Notes under the pieces: generated by a model | The model's database searches: none | Told to the model about the DNA's origin: nothing | The model's input: only the letters and a program-made list of their open reading frames with translations | Assembly (NCBI GenBank): GCA_039930045.1 | Contig: JBDSQB010000017.1 | Location: 62,001-126,000, forward strand | Source of the DNA: Chthoniobacterales bacterium | GTDB lineage: Bacteria > Verrucomicrobiota > Verrucomicrobiia > Chthoniobacterales > DASVRZ01 | Direction: 5' to 3' | Length of the DNA stretch: 64,000 nt | In this document: positions 1-7,864 of the stretch, piece by piece | How positions within the stretch are numbered: the stretch's first letter is position 1 | How the letters are laid out: each line of letters starts with the position of its first letter | Made by a program: the position numbers and the translations under genes

Positions 1-175
1 CGATCCGAGTTTCAATCGATTGGATCGCCGTCACGCGACCCGGCACTTCGGCGACCACGCAGGTCACGGCGGTGAGCCCGTAAACGCCGAAATGGGAAAA
101 CGTCTTCAAGTCCGCCTGAATGCCCGCCCCGGCGGAATTATCCGAGCCGGCAATAGTCAGCGCGACCGGCGTCAT
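1..175 (-). CDS. thiD: Hydroxymethylpyrimidine/phosphomethylpyrimidine kinase, N-terminal part (runs off the window)
   Basis: The reverse strand reads from an ATG at 175 into a peptide starting [20 protein letters not shown], followed by ADLKTF and GVYGLTAVT. This is the N-terminal ribokinase-fold signature of ThiD, which phosphorylates HMP and HMP-P in thiamine pyrophosphate synthesis in the cytoplasm. The [18 protein letters not shown] segment forms the substrate and nucleotide pocket in the family. Only about 58 residues are in the window; the C-terminus lies to the left. The ATG overlaps the stop codon of the upstream 5-formyl-THF cyclo-ligase gene (ATGA), so the two are translationally coupled. 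Asn replaces the more usual Ser/Thr in the GSDxSGGAG loop. Family assignment is firm from motif and position. Confidence 0.88.
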   Translation of the reverse strand, partial: MTPVALTIAGSDNSAGAGIQADLKTFSHFGVYGLTAVTCVVAEVPGRVTAIQSIETRI

Positions 176-711
176 GGGAAACTCCTCGCCTCCGTGACGA
201 CGAAATCCATTCGCCGGTCGTGGAGTTCCATCGGGATCTGCGGAACGATTTGAAAGTCGAAGCAGACGCCCACCGTGACCACTGCCGGATGCGCCGCGAG
301 CCAGCGGTCGTAGAAGCCTTTGCCGCGCCCGAGGCGACTTCCATTGGGTTCAAAGGCCATTCCCGGAACCAGCACCAGATCGGGCACGCGCGGTTCGTCA
401 CCGGTCGGCTCGTGCAGGTTCCAGGCGCCGGGTTGCAGATCCGAATGCGACTCGACCACGAGGAAATGCAGATCATCGCCCGCCACTTTCGGGTAAAGAA
501 ACGTCTTCCCGCCGCAATGCAGATCGGACCACAGGATCGTGGTTTCCATCTCGTCGGAGCGGCCCGCGAAAAGCCCGATGACCTCCGCTTTTTGCCACGC
601 AGCGAGCGCGCTCAGCCGGGCGGCGAGGGCATGCGAGGCGGCGATCCGGTGATCGGAATCAAACTCGCCCAGCGTGCGGCGCATCGTCTGGCGCAGGAGC
701 GATTTCGTCAT
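172..711 (-). CDS. 5-formyltetrahydrofolate cyclo-ligase
   Basis: A 179-aa protein of the 5-FCL (YgfA/Fau) family, which uses ATP to convert 5-formyl-THF to 5,10-methenyl-THF in cytosolic one-carbon metabolism. The N-terminus ([14 protein letters not shown]) is the usual basic helix. The C-terminal half carries the diagnostic [13 protein letters not shown] followed by [13 protein letters not shown], the nucleotide/folate-binding signature. Length fits the family (about 180-200 aa). The reading frame stays open well upstream of 711, but the family begins at the MTKS methionine, and the upstream part lies antisense to the neighbouring hydrolase. It is coupled to thiD by a 4-bp overlap, suggesting a cofactor operon leaving the window on the left. 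Confidence 0.9.
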   Translation of the reverse strand: MTKSLLRQTMRRTLGEFDSDHRIAASHALAARLSALAAWQKAEVIGLFAGRSDEMETTILWSDLHCGGKTFLYPKVAGDDLHFLVVESHSDLQPGAWNLHEPTGDEPRVPDLVLVPGMAFEPNGSRLGRGKGFYDRWLAAHPAVVTVGVCFDFQIVPQIPMELHDRRMDFVVTEARSFP

Positions 712-771
712 CTGCCGGTAAACTAATTGCGCGGGCGGCGTTTGCGAATATCCTTTTCGCCTGTCCCGGCA

Positions 772-1692
772 ATGAACGAATTTCCGTCTCCTGGCTCCTC
801 CGATTCCACCCCCAAACGCAAGGTGGGCCTGCGTCCCGGCAAAGGCTGGAACAAGCGCAATTTCCTCACGGAAGTCTTTCTGCCGACGCTCCTCTCGAAG
901 CGCGAGGGAATGCCCGAAACGGTGATCTTTCCGGCGCTGCGGGAGAATGAAATCGGCATCACCTGGATCGGGCACGCGTCGTTTCTCATTCAGACCGCCG
1001 GGGTGAACATCCTGATCGATCCGAACTGGGCGAGCTGGCTGAAAGTCGTCAAGCGGATCAAGCATCCGGGCGTCCATTTGCACGATTTGCCGGACATCGA
1101 TCTCGTCCTCGTCACGCACGCCCACTTCGATCATCTCGACCGGAAAAGTCTCCGCGCCGTGGCGGCGGATCAGCCCATCGTGGTGCCGTTTGAGGTGGGA
1201 AACCTGGTGCACGACCTGGGTTTCAACCGGGTGCACGAGCTGCATTATTGGGAAACGATGACCCACGGGCCGCTGGAAATTTCCCTGACGCCGTGCCATC
1301 ACTGGGGCGCGCGAATGCTCCACGACTCGCATCGCGGCTTTGGCGGGTTTCACATCAAAATTGGCGACCGGAGCATCTTCCACTGCGGCGACACCGCGTA
1401 TTTCGATGGGTTTGCGGAGATCGGCGAGCGGTGTCCCATCGAGATCGCGCTGCTGCCGATCGGGGCCTACGACCCGCCGAGCGGGCGCGAGGTCCACATG
1501 AATCCCGAGGAGGCCGTGAAGGCGTTTCAAGAACTCGGCGCGCGGACTTTGATCCCGATGCACTACGGGAGTTTTCGGCTGAGTTACGAGCCCGTGCACG
1601 AGCCACCGGAGCGCCTGCTGCAAGAGGCGAGTCGCATGGGGATCGCAGAGAAAATCTGCATCATGCGCGAAGGCCAGCCGATGGTGTTTTAG
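772..1692 (+). CDS. Metallo-beta-lactamase-fold hydrolase (NAPE-PLD/UlaG-like)
   Basis: A 306-aa cytoplasmic MBL-fold protein. The metal-binding motif THAHFDHLD (HxHxDH) lies near residue 120, and GDTAYFD supplies the later bridging aspartate. TPCHHWGAR and LLPIGAYDP followed by HMNPEEAV are typical of the NAPE-PLD-like/beta-lactamase superfamily 2 branch, and IPMHYGSF supplies the last histidine. No signal peptide is visible. The ATG at 772 is preferred to a TTG at 727 because the extra residues look non-coding and lie in the divergent promoter region. It is transcribed away from the cyclo-ligase gene. The family acts on phospholipid-like or lactone substrates; the substrate here is unknown. 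Confidence 0.82.
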   Translation: MNEFPSPGSSDSTPKRKVGLRPGKGWNKRNFLTEVFLPTLLSKREGMPETVIFPALRENEIGITWIGHASFLIQTAGVNILIDPNWASWLKVVKRIKHPGVHLHDLPDIDLVLVTHAHFDHLDRKSLRAVAADQPIVVPFEVGNLVHDLGFNRVHELHYWETMTHGPLEISLTPCHHWGARMLHDSHRGFGGFHIKIGDRSIFHCGDTAYFDGFAEIGERCPIEIALLPIGAYDPPSGREVHMNPEEAVKAFQELGARTLIPMHYGSFRLSYEPVHEPPERLLQEASRMGIAEKICIMREGQPMVF

Positions 1693-1711
1693 GCGTCACG
1701 CCCCTTCTCGC

Positions 1712-1829
1712 GTCACCCCCGCCGGTGGACACGTCGTCCGCGAAAAATTCTCCATCGGCGACTACGACCACATCGCCCTGGTCACCGACCCCGATGGCAA
1801 CATGTTCGGCTGCACTCGATGGAATAGGT
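1712..1829 (+). pseudogene. VOC/glyoxalase-family gene remnant (C-terminal part)
   Basis: The frame starting at 1712 reads VTPAGGHVVREKFSIGDYDH and continues IALVTDPDGNMFG, which is the C-terminal signature of vicinal-oxygen-chelate (glyoxalase/bleomycin-resistance) proteins. After FG the frame is wrong. One added base after GGC near 1810 would give the normal ending LHSME-stop, so a single-base deletion is inferred. No start or N-terminal domain lies upstream; the remnant directly follows the stop of the MBL-fold gene. It is a decayed gene, not a functional CDS. Confidence 0.6.
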
Positions 1830-1865
1830 TCGCAGCCTCTGTGACTCGTCATTTAGTTTGCTCCC

Positions 1866-2357
1866 ATGCGCTACTTGATGAACCAAAAACTCTTCTGCCT
1901 CGGCGACGACTTCACCATTCGCAACGAGGCGGGCGAGGACGTCTATCTCGTCGATGGCAAAGCCTTTAGCTTCGGCGACAAACTCTCTTTCCTCGATATG
2001 GCCGGTCGCGAACTCGCCTTCATCCGCCAAAAACTCTTCGCCTGGGGACCCACCTACGAGATCCACCGCGACGGCGAGTTAGTAGCCGTGGTGAAGAAAG
2101 AAATCTTCACCCTCTTCCGCTGCCGTTTCACCGTCGACGTGGAAGGCCCCGATGACTTGGAAGCACAAGGCGACTTCATGGATCACGACTACACCTTTAG
2201 CTGCGGATCGCGACCAGTCGCGGAAGTCTCCAAGAAATGGTTTGCCCTGCGCGACAGCTACGGCGTCGAGATCGCCGACGACGCAGACGCCGTCCTCATC
2301 CTAGCTAGCACCGTCGTCATCGACATGGTGTGCCACGGAGATCAGAAGAGGCGTTAG
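1866..2357 (+). CDS. LURP-one-related (DUF567/YxjI-like) protein
   Basis: A 163-aa protein opening MRYLMNQKLFCLGDDFTIRN, with a repeated beta pattern (GEDVYLVDGKAFSFGDKLSF, then GRELAFIRQKLFAWGPTYEI). This is the start of the LURP-one/Tubby-like C-terminal beta-barrel fold. Length fits the bacterial branch. The repeated 'K-F-x-x-G' strands and the central HRDGE turn are characteristic. There is no signal peptide or membrane segment, so it is probably cytosolic or peripheral to the membrane. Function in bacteria is undefined; lipid or membrane binding is suggested for the fold. It stands alone, downstream of the VOC remnant. After its stop, 2358-2583 holds no recognisable gene. Confidence 0.78.
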   Translation: MRYLMNQKLFCLGDDFTIRNEAGEDVYLVDGKAFSFGDKLSFLDMAGRELAFIRQKLFAWGPTYEIHRDGELVAVVKKEIFTLFRCRFTVDVEGPDDLEAQGDFMDHDYTFSCGSRPVAEVSKKWFALRDSYGVEIADDADAVLILASTVVIDMVCHGDQKRR

Positions 2358-2583
2358 ACGTCTATTAAGCTGCGCTACTATCGTATATAAGTGCTCCATT
2401 TTTCTGGTTCCCAAGTTGCACTGCGTCCGATCGTATCTAACACCACTCATCGCGGTTTAACATCGAGAAAACTTTTAATCACTGCACACGCGCAAGTGCC
2501 TTCCAAGAGCGCCAGTTGGACACAATGAACTATTCCGGCATCGAGCTGCGGGGAATACGGCAGCTGAGTCGTTAGCTCAAACA

Positions 2584-3966
2584 TCAGGGTGATGGGTTGA
2601 CGGCCGTTGATTCATTGAACGAAGAAGAACTTCTTCGTGCTTCATCTCGGGCTGATTGATTATCTCCAGATAACTCTGTTACTACAAGCTTTTCTGAAAC
2701 ACCTTCATCATCCTTAGGCTCCACTTCGATTACAAAAGCTTCTCCATATATAGCTCTAAAGGCGTTCTGAAACTGATCTGTCTTGCGAAATTCATTAAAT
2801 AAAGGCCATGTCTCATATCCCACACGAGTCACTCCTTTCGCATTGGCCCCCAGCTCCCTCATAACCTTCTCAGCATCATCAAATCTATCTGTAAGAACCG
2901 CTACAGCTAACTTGAAGTTATCAGAACAATCAGACCAATCCTGATCAGTAATTAGCTTCTCTACCTTCTCAGGAACGCCGCCCCATTTATACGCTATCGC
3001 CAAGTTTATTATAAACACTCGCTTGGTAACGTTAGAGTGGTGCTTCTTAATGGTTTGGCTGGCGAATTTTGATAAGCACGCTGCAAGGCGATACTGCTGT
3101 TCTTTTAGTAGATTAAAAGTGGTATCAATCAGAGCATCATCTGCCTTTTCGAGATCTGAAGGAGCGAATTTGCGCCATAAAACTTGGCTCAGCTTTACTC
3201 CAATCTCGAACAAACAAATAAAGGCCAATGTAAAATACTTTGCGGACACATTCAACCTATCACCAATAGCGATTTCAGTAATATCAACTTTGTTGGCTCT
3301 GCACACTTCAACATATTGTCTCGAAACTACTCCGTCAGTGTGGACAAACAGATTTCTTCTTTCAGTCATCTCTAAAAAGATCGGCCAAGCTTGCAAATCT
3401 TTGCGCAGCACAATGTCGAGGCGCTTTTCCATCCAGTCGAATTGCTTGTTATGACTTTCGCGAATAACAGATTCTACTTCTTTCTCGACTAGATATTCCC
3501 GTGCATTTTGGATATCTCCCAGCTTAACCAGCTCCTCAAATGTTAATGACCGTTGGGATGCATTCAACATTTCTGGTTTTAGGTAGAAGACCGCTTTAAG
3601 TAGATCTCCCAAAAAGGCATCATAGCAACTTACCATGGCGACCAAAAAGGCTTTGGGTGTCTGATGATACGCGGCATTTAAGTTATCTCGTTTGCGATCC
3701 AGTAGCTCGAATGTAGCCACTTTGCGCATAGGAATTGTATATGTTGTTTTCTTTTCTCCTACAGCTTCCTGCACGCCACTTTTCGATACGAAATTTTTGA
3801 ACGTCTCAGACGCACGGTCTGTTTCCTCGGAAATGAGCGGCATGACAATTTCCATTGCCTGCTTGATTCCTTGCAATTTGGAAACGTACCGTTCGAGAGC
3901 AGTTGCAATTTTCTGCGAGGGTTCTGGTTCATCATCGGGAGCATTTTCCGGTAACTTTGTTTCCAT
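2584..3966 (-). CDS. HEPN-motif protein, putative RNase/defence gene
   Basis: A 460-aa soluble, mainly helical protein. Residues about 204-209 read RNLFVH inside MTERRNLFVHTDGVV, matching the HEPN Rx4-6H motif (arginine and histidine of a metal-independent RNase site) with the usual following (H/T)xG-V/I turn. N-terminal residues 1-75 look like a coiled or linker segment; residues 290-420 are helical-repeat-like. The gene is clearly richer in A/T than its neighbours, a sign of horizontal acquisition. The METKL ATG at 3966 is preferred to a GTG at 4002 that directly abuts the upstream stop. HEPN proteins often act in abortive infection or toxin-antitoxin systems; no antitoxin nucleotidyltransferase is seen next to it. 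Function is inferred from the motif only. Confidence 0.55.
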   Translation of the reverse strand: METKLPENAPDDEPEPSQKIATALERYVSKLQGIKQAMEIVMPLISEETDRASETFKNFVSKSGVQEAVGEKKTTYTIPMRKVATFELLDRKRDNLNAAYHQTPKAFLVAMVSCYDAFLGDLLKAVFYLKPEMLNASQRSLTFEELVKLGDIQNAREYLVEKEVESVIRESHNKQFDWMEKRLDIVLRKDLQAWPIFLEMTERRNLFVHTDGVVSRQYVEVCRANKVDITEIAIGDRLNVSAKYFTLAFICLFEIGVKLSQVLWRKFAPSDLEKADDALIDTTFNLLKEQQYRLAACLSKFASQTIKKHHSNVTKRVFIINLAIAYKWGGVPEKVEKLITDQDWSDCSDNFKLAVAVLTDRFDDAEKVMRELGANAKGVTRVGYETWPLFNEFRKTDQFQNAFRAIYGEAFVIEVEPKDDEGVSEKLVVTELSGDNQSARDEARRSSSSFNESTAVNPSP

Positions 3967-4002
3967 AAAATTAGAGGTGATCTTGCGTAGATAAATAACC
4001 AC

Positions 4003-4743
4003 TCAATCCACCAAAGGTCGGTCGGGCTGCAAGCCAAACGCGGTGCGTTGGGCGGCATTGATGGGGTCGCGGTGGGTGTAGACTTGGTCGGCGGTGCCTT
4101 GCAGGTCGCGTCTTAGGGGGTTGAGCACTTCGAGGATTTCTTTCTTGAGCAAGGCCAGGAGGGCGACGGCTTGGGTTTCGGCGTCGCCTTGGGCCCAGTT
4201 CGCTCCCTGATAGGTGATGCGCAGGGTGTCGAGGGTGGTGATTTCGGCGGGGAGCACGCCTTTCAGTTTATCCTTGGGCGCGGTGCCGCCGGGGCCGGCG
4301 CTGAGTTGGCCAAAGGCGTAGGCGGCGAGGTCGAGGAGTTCCTGGGTGCTGTGGCTGGAGATGGCTTCGCCGATGCCGTAGGCTTTGCGCTCGGCGCTGC
4401 CGCTGGCGTGGGTGCGGCGAGCGCCTTTCAAGATGGGGTCGAGGGCGTGAACGATGGCTTTGCGGGCGGTGTCCTCTTCGGCGGTGCGGGTGAGTTTGCC
4501 GGTGCGGAGTTCTTTGATGCGGGCTTTGTAGCCGGTGCAGACGCCGAGCGAGGCGGTGAGGAGGGTTTGGTCGGCGGCGCTCCACTCGCGGATGTCGAGG
4601 GCGGCGGCGATGTCGGTCTTGGCGGCTTCCTGCCGGCAGTCGTCGGCGAGGGTGATGTCGTCTTCGAGGCTTTGGCTGATGAATCCGCGTGGGCCGCGGG
4701 TGGTGGCTGGAGTGGGCGCTGGCGTTGGAGTTGGTTCGGACAT
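4003..4743 (-). CDS. Conserved-looking helical protein with Pro/Thr-rich N-terminus
   Basis: A 246-aa protein whose first 17 residues are a PTPTPAPTPATT-type linker, followed by a predicted all-alpha body rich in Ala, Leu and charged residues and lacking membrane segments. I recognise no catalytic motif. It lies directly upstream of the HEPN-motif gene on the same strand (37 bp to its preferred ATG, none to the GTG alternative), so the two may be co-transcribed. Its codon use is GC-rich and ordinary for the window, unlike the HEPN gene, so they do not share an origin. It could be a structural or phage-like helical protein; no function is claimed. Confidence 0.6.
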   Translation of the reverse strand: MSEPTPTPAPTPATTRGPRGFISQSLEDDITLADDCRQEAAKTDIAAALDIREWSAADQTLLTASLGVCTGYKARIKELRTGKLTRTAEEDTARKAIVHALDPILKGARRTHASGSAERKAYGIGEAISSHSTQELLDLAAYAFGQLSAGPGGTAPKDKLKGVLPAEITTLDTLRITYQGANWAQGDAETQAVALLALLKKEILEVLNPLRRDLQGTADQVYTHRDPINAAQRTAFGLQPDRPLVD

Positions 4744-4805
4744 AATGGATGTGTGTTGGTTTGGTGTTGTTGAGTGGAGTGGTTGGAGCGGTTTGGACAG
4801 GAGTT

Positions 4806-4994
4806 AGGCGGAAATGAGGTGAATTAGTCTTCCATCGACGAGAATTAGGCCGAATCGACTCGGTTTAGCGTTCCAGCGACGATAGTTATGGCTCCAACGA
4901 CGGTTACTATCGCTCCAGCGATGGGCGTTATTGTTGCAGTGACGAGTGTTAGGGTTCCGGCGACGACGGTTATGGATCCAGCGACTGGGAATAG
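4806..4994. repeat. Degenerate tandem array of nine 21-bp units
   Basis: Nine consecutive 21-bp units (4806, 4827, 4848, 4869, 4890, 4911, 4932, 4953, 4974) can be lined up without gaps. Each ends in TTA(T/G) or a close variant, and most have a core like nTCCAnCGAC. Weaker units seem to continue to about 5100. The period is a multiple of three, so every frame shows a seven-residue periodicity, but no convincing protein is encoded. It fills the gap 4744-5143 between the 246-aa gene and the palindromic element. The units are too short and spacerless for CRISPR. Confidence 0.8.
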
Positions 4995-5143
4995 CGCGGC
5001 ATCGGCTCGGCTGGAAAGGGAAGCGGGTCGCGTCGGGCGGGAAGCGAGTTCCGTTGGACTGGTGGCGAGTCGTCTCAAACTGGCTGCCGCCAGCGTCGTC
5101 CAGAGTCGGTGAGCCGCGCCCAATCTGCGGTGTCGCAGGATGA

Positions 5144-6502
5144 GTGAAGTCCGGCACGACAACGACGCAGGCGCTTCCATTCGCTCGCGAGTGGAGGGTT
5201 TTGCAGAGGAATGGTCAAGGAACAAAGACCATTTCCCCAAAAATAAATCAAAAACCCGGCGCTTCCCTCGTTCCCAAACTCCGGTTTGGGAATGCACTTG
5301 CTCGGGAAACTCTTGTTTCCCTGTCTGAATCGCCAAAACGAAACAGAGTTTCGGGCACAAGGCATTCCCAAACCGAGTTTGGGAACGAGGGGGAAAACGC
5401 TGCGAGCACTTGGGAACGGGATTGTCCCGGCAGTGGCACTGCCTCTGAGGTCTCGCTCCAAGCGGGAAGGCAGCCAAGCTGCGGGAACAAGGGCGTTACC
5501 AAGTGCAACTGGGTAACGAAGGGGGAAGGAAAGTCTCTATTTTGGGACGGGCGGCTGAACTACCACCATCGCGTCGTCCTGCTCTGCACCAGCGGCAACG
5601 ATTCCGCAGCCACGCTCACGCTGCCTGCAGACTGCATTGTCCTGCGAGTTGGCGGCGAGGAATTGGATCGCTGGGAGGCGACCGCCGCGCCCGACCACAT
5701 AGCACTGCAACTCGACTGGAAGAAGCCCGGCGTGCGCCAGCGGATTCTCTTTGTTGATGTGGCGCGTTCGCAACCTAACATCACGTCGAACTGGCCGCTG
5801 ATTTCACCCCAAGTCGGCCCGGCGCAACCGGAAGTCTGGCAGCTAACCATTCCAGCCGGATTGCGCTCGACGGTTCCGGCGGAACATCCGCTGGCCGCGT
5901 CGCTCTCCACCTGGATGCAGGGGAAATTAGGAGAAAATGACGCCCCGGTTTTCCAAGCTTTGGCGGGCGCTACCATCCCGGTGATTCCATTGAAAACCGT
6001 CGCGCTGGCTGAGGCGAGGATCGAGTCGGCAAAGTTCTCCAGCGAGCTCGCCGCCGGTGGTGGAATGCTCACCGACGCGAGCCTGGAAATTGCCGCGACA
6101 GAGAAGACGACGGTCGATCTGCAATTTGAAAAAGACACGCGCATTATTTCCTGCCGCGTCGCCGGGGAACGTCAAAATCCCGTGGATCTGGGTGAGGGTC
6201 GAATCCAACTCAGCCTGCCTGCTAACAAGGGTCGCATTGCGGTGGAACTCACTTTTTCTCAACAGCTTCCCGCGTTTGATCCGGCCAGCGGTCAGGTGCG
6301 ACTAACCATGCCGCAGACGCCGCTGCTAACCAAAGTCGCGAGCTGGGCCATTCGCCTGCCGGACGGACTTTCCCTGAGCGCCTTTGATGGCAGCGTGGCC
6401 GCCGACGCCACGGGAGGAACTGGAGGGCTGCGTTTCCGGCAGGAACTCTATCGCGACACTGCGCCACTGGCCGTTCTCTTCTACCAAAAGAAAATCAAAT
6501 GA
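5144..6502 (+). CDS. Hypothetical protein whose N-terminal third is read from repeat DNA; probably a 5'-truncated gene
   Basis: An open frame of 452 codons. Residues about 35-125 are translated from palindromic repeat elements (PKLRFGNA and similar peptides) and do not look like protein. From about residue 130 (position 5530) onward the sequence is protein-like: beta-rich, with LPDGLSLSAFDGSVAADA near the end, no catalytic motif that I know and no signal peptide. The likely history is insertion of a palindromic element into, or replacement of, the 5' end of a larger gene, leaving only its C-terminal about 325 residues in frame. It overlaps the next small open frame by ATGA and precedes a CreD-like gene, so it belongs to that operon. 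The true start is unknown. Confidence 0.45.
   Translation: MKSGTTTTQALPFAREWRVLQRNGQGTKTISPKINQKPGASLVPKLRFGNALARETLVSLSESPKRNRVSGTRHSQTEFGNEGENAASTWERDCPGSGTASEVSLQAGRQPSCGNKGVTKCNWVTKGEGKSLFWDGRLNYHHRVVLLCTSGNDSAATLTLPADCIVLRVGGEELDRWEATAAPDHIALQLDWKKPGVRQRILFVDVARSQPNITSNWPLISPQVGPAQPEVWQLTIPAGLRSTVPAEHPLAASLSTWMQGKLGENDAPVFQALAGATIPVIPLKTVALAEARIESAKFSSELAAGGGMLTDASLEIAATEKTTVDLQFEKDTRIISCRVAGERQNPVDLGEGRIQLSLPANKGRIAVELTFSQQLPAFDPASGQVRLTMPQTPLLTKVASWAIRLPDGLSLSAFDGSVAADATGGTGGLRFRQELYRDTAPLAVLFYQKKIK
5267..5389. repeat. Nested palindromic (MITE/REP-like) element
   Basis: The outer arms 5267-5295 and 5362-5389 are near-perfect reverse complements, and each arm is itself a hairpin (TTCCCAAAC/GTTTGGGAA stems at 5271-5292 and 5365-5385). 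Two further hairpins lie inside (5304-5321 and 5339-5353), and the inner halves are also inverted copies. The whole 123 bp can fold as one long cruciform. A single arm of the same family recurs at 61489-61518. The architecture resembles a non-autonomous palindromic mobile element of the REP/MITE type. No transposase is in the window. Confidence 0.75.
5432..5518. repeat. Second cluster of short hairpins
   Basis: GGCAGT-GGC-ACTGCC (5432-5446) and a longer hairpin with CGTTACC and GGTAACG arms (about 5494-5518) follow the nested palindrome directly. They belong to the same repeat-derived stretch that is read through by the open frame starting at 5144. They could be another palindromic element inserted beside the first. 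Confidence 0.45.
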
Positions 6503-6582
6503 AGCTGACTAACATCGAACTCCGACTCGCCAAACTCCTCACCTCCAAACGCAAGAAAACCACCACCCGCAAAACTAACTAA
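6499..6582 (+). CDS. Possible 27-aa basic peptide
   Basis: An ATG at 6499 overlaps the preceding stop (ATGA) and opens a 27-codon frame starting MKLTNIELRLAKLL and ending in a Lys/Arg/Thr-rich tail. It stops at 6582, and the next ATG begins at 6584. The tight packing on both sides is what translational coupling would look like. It may be a real small protein or only a coupling leader; no homologue is known to me. Confidence 0.3.
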   Translation: MKLTNIELRLAKLLTSKRKKTTTRKTN

Positions 6583-6583
6583 C

Positions 6584-7789
6584 ATGAGCATCAAACAACT
6601 TCTCACCATCGTCATCATTTTCCTTTGCACCTGCATCGCTTGGGTGATCCTGGGCACCAGTCTTTCCATGCGATCCGAGTGGTCGTCCTCCGTTTTGCGC
6701 GGCCAGGTCGCGAACCAATGGGGCGGCGCGCTGCAGCAGGTGCATCCCGAGATTTTTATCGAGGCGCCGGACGCCACGGGCGGGAAACGTTTTTTCTCGC
6801 CAGCGGAGTCGCATGTGACTGTGAATCTCGACAACGATCCGAAGCGCAAGGGGTTGCTCTGGAATCGCACTTACAATGTCGATTTCAAAGGCGAGTATCG
6901 GCTGGAGAACACGAGCCCGATCGACCAGACGATGTTTGTCGTTTTCAAGTTTCCCGCGAGTGACGCGGGTTATGAAAACTTTGCCTTCGTGATCGATGGT
7001 CGGCCCAGCACGCAAAATCCTAAGCGCGGCGAACCGCTCACCGAATCGGTCCGTGTGCCTGCTGGAAAATCGGCGAAACTCCTCATCGCCTACCGCACGC
7101 GCGGGCTGGATTCGTGGGGTTACTCGTTTGGTGATGCGACGCGCATTCGGAATTTCGAGATGCGGATGAGCACGGATTTTCGCGACTATAATTTCCCCGT
7201 GGGTACGAGTTCGCCGACGGCGCGGACGGACACGGCGAAGGGCTGCGATTTCACCTGGAGCTACCCGGATGTGATCGGCGCGCAGGCCATCGGAGTGGAA
7301 GTCCCGGTGAAGTTGAACCCCGGCCCGGTGGCGGCGAGGATTACGTTTTTTGCGCCAGTGTCGCTGCTCTTTTTCTTCGCGGTCGTTGTGCTCTGGTCGC
7401 TGGTCTCGCGGACGGCGATGCACCCGATGCACTTCTTTTTTCTGGCGGCGGGTTACTTCGCTTTCCAGTTGCTCTTCGCCTATCTGGTGGACCTGATTCC
7501 ACTTTTGGCCGCCTTCATCGTGGCGGCGGCGGTGTCGCTCGGGCTGGTCGGCGGCTACCTGCGGCTGGCCTTTGGCTGGGCGTTTACGAAATGGGTCGTG
7601 GTCGCGCAACTGGCTTACATGGTGCTCTTTAGCGCGAGCTTCTTCTTCGACGGACTCACGGGATTGACGGTCACTCTGGGCTCCATCGCGACGCTGGCCA
7701 TTCTGATGGTGACCACGGCGAAGATCGACTGGACGACCCGGTTTCAGAAGAAAACTGCCACTCCCCTCACCCCGGTCGCTGCCTCATGA
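6584..7789 (+). CDS. CreD-like inner membrane protein
   Basis: A 401-aa membrane protein. One N-terminal transmembrane helix (residues about 6-28) is followed by a large periplasmic beta domain (about 30-255) and then five or six helices packed to the C-terminus. The segment MHPMHFFFLAAGYFAFQLLF and the terminal KIDWT match the pattern of CreD (family signature HP-(I/V)-QYLLVG and a final KLDWY). CreD is an inner-membrane protein of the CreBC regulon, linked to envelope stress and colicin tolerance. No CreBC pair is seen next to it. The gene starts two bases after the 27-aa frame. The substrate or partner is unknown. Confidence 0.65.
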   Translation: MSIKQLLTIVIIFLCTCIAWVILGTSLSMRSEWSSSVLRGQVANQWGGALQQVHPEIFIEAPDATGGKRFFSPAESHVTVNLDNDPKRKGLLWNRTYNVDFKGEYRLENTSPIDQTMFVVFKFPASDAGYENFAFVIDGRPSTQNPKRGEPLTESVRVPAGKSAKLLIAYRTRGLDSWGYSFGDATRIRNFEMRMSTDFRDYNFPVGTSSPTARTDTAKGCDFTWSYPDVIGAQAIGVEVPVKLNPGPVAARITFFAPVSLLFFFAVVVLWSLVSRTAMHPMHFFFLAAGYFAFQLLFAYLVDLIPLLAAFIVAAAVSLGLVGGYLRLAFGWAFTKWVVVAQLAYMVLFSASFFFDGLTGLTVTLGSIATLAILMVTTAKIDWTTRFQKKTATPLTPVAAS

Positions 7790-7864
7790 GGACGCTCCCC
7801 GACTCCGCCCGGCGCAAAAAAGTGGCTTCCCGCTTTTCCGTTTGCCGGTTACTTTGTCCGTCCT

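Noticed and set aside
712-1623. N-terminal extension of the cyclo-ligase frame on the minus strand
   Set aside because: It is antisense to the MBL-fold gene with an intact HxHxDH motif; the cyclo-ligase family starts at 711.
4806-4994. CRISPR array
   Set aside because: Units of 21 bp adjoin without spacers and are degenerate; no cas gene is nearby.
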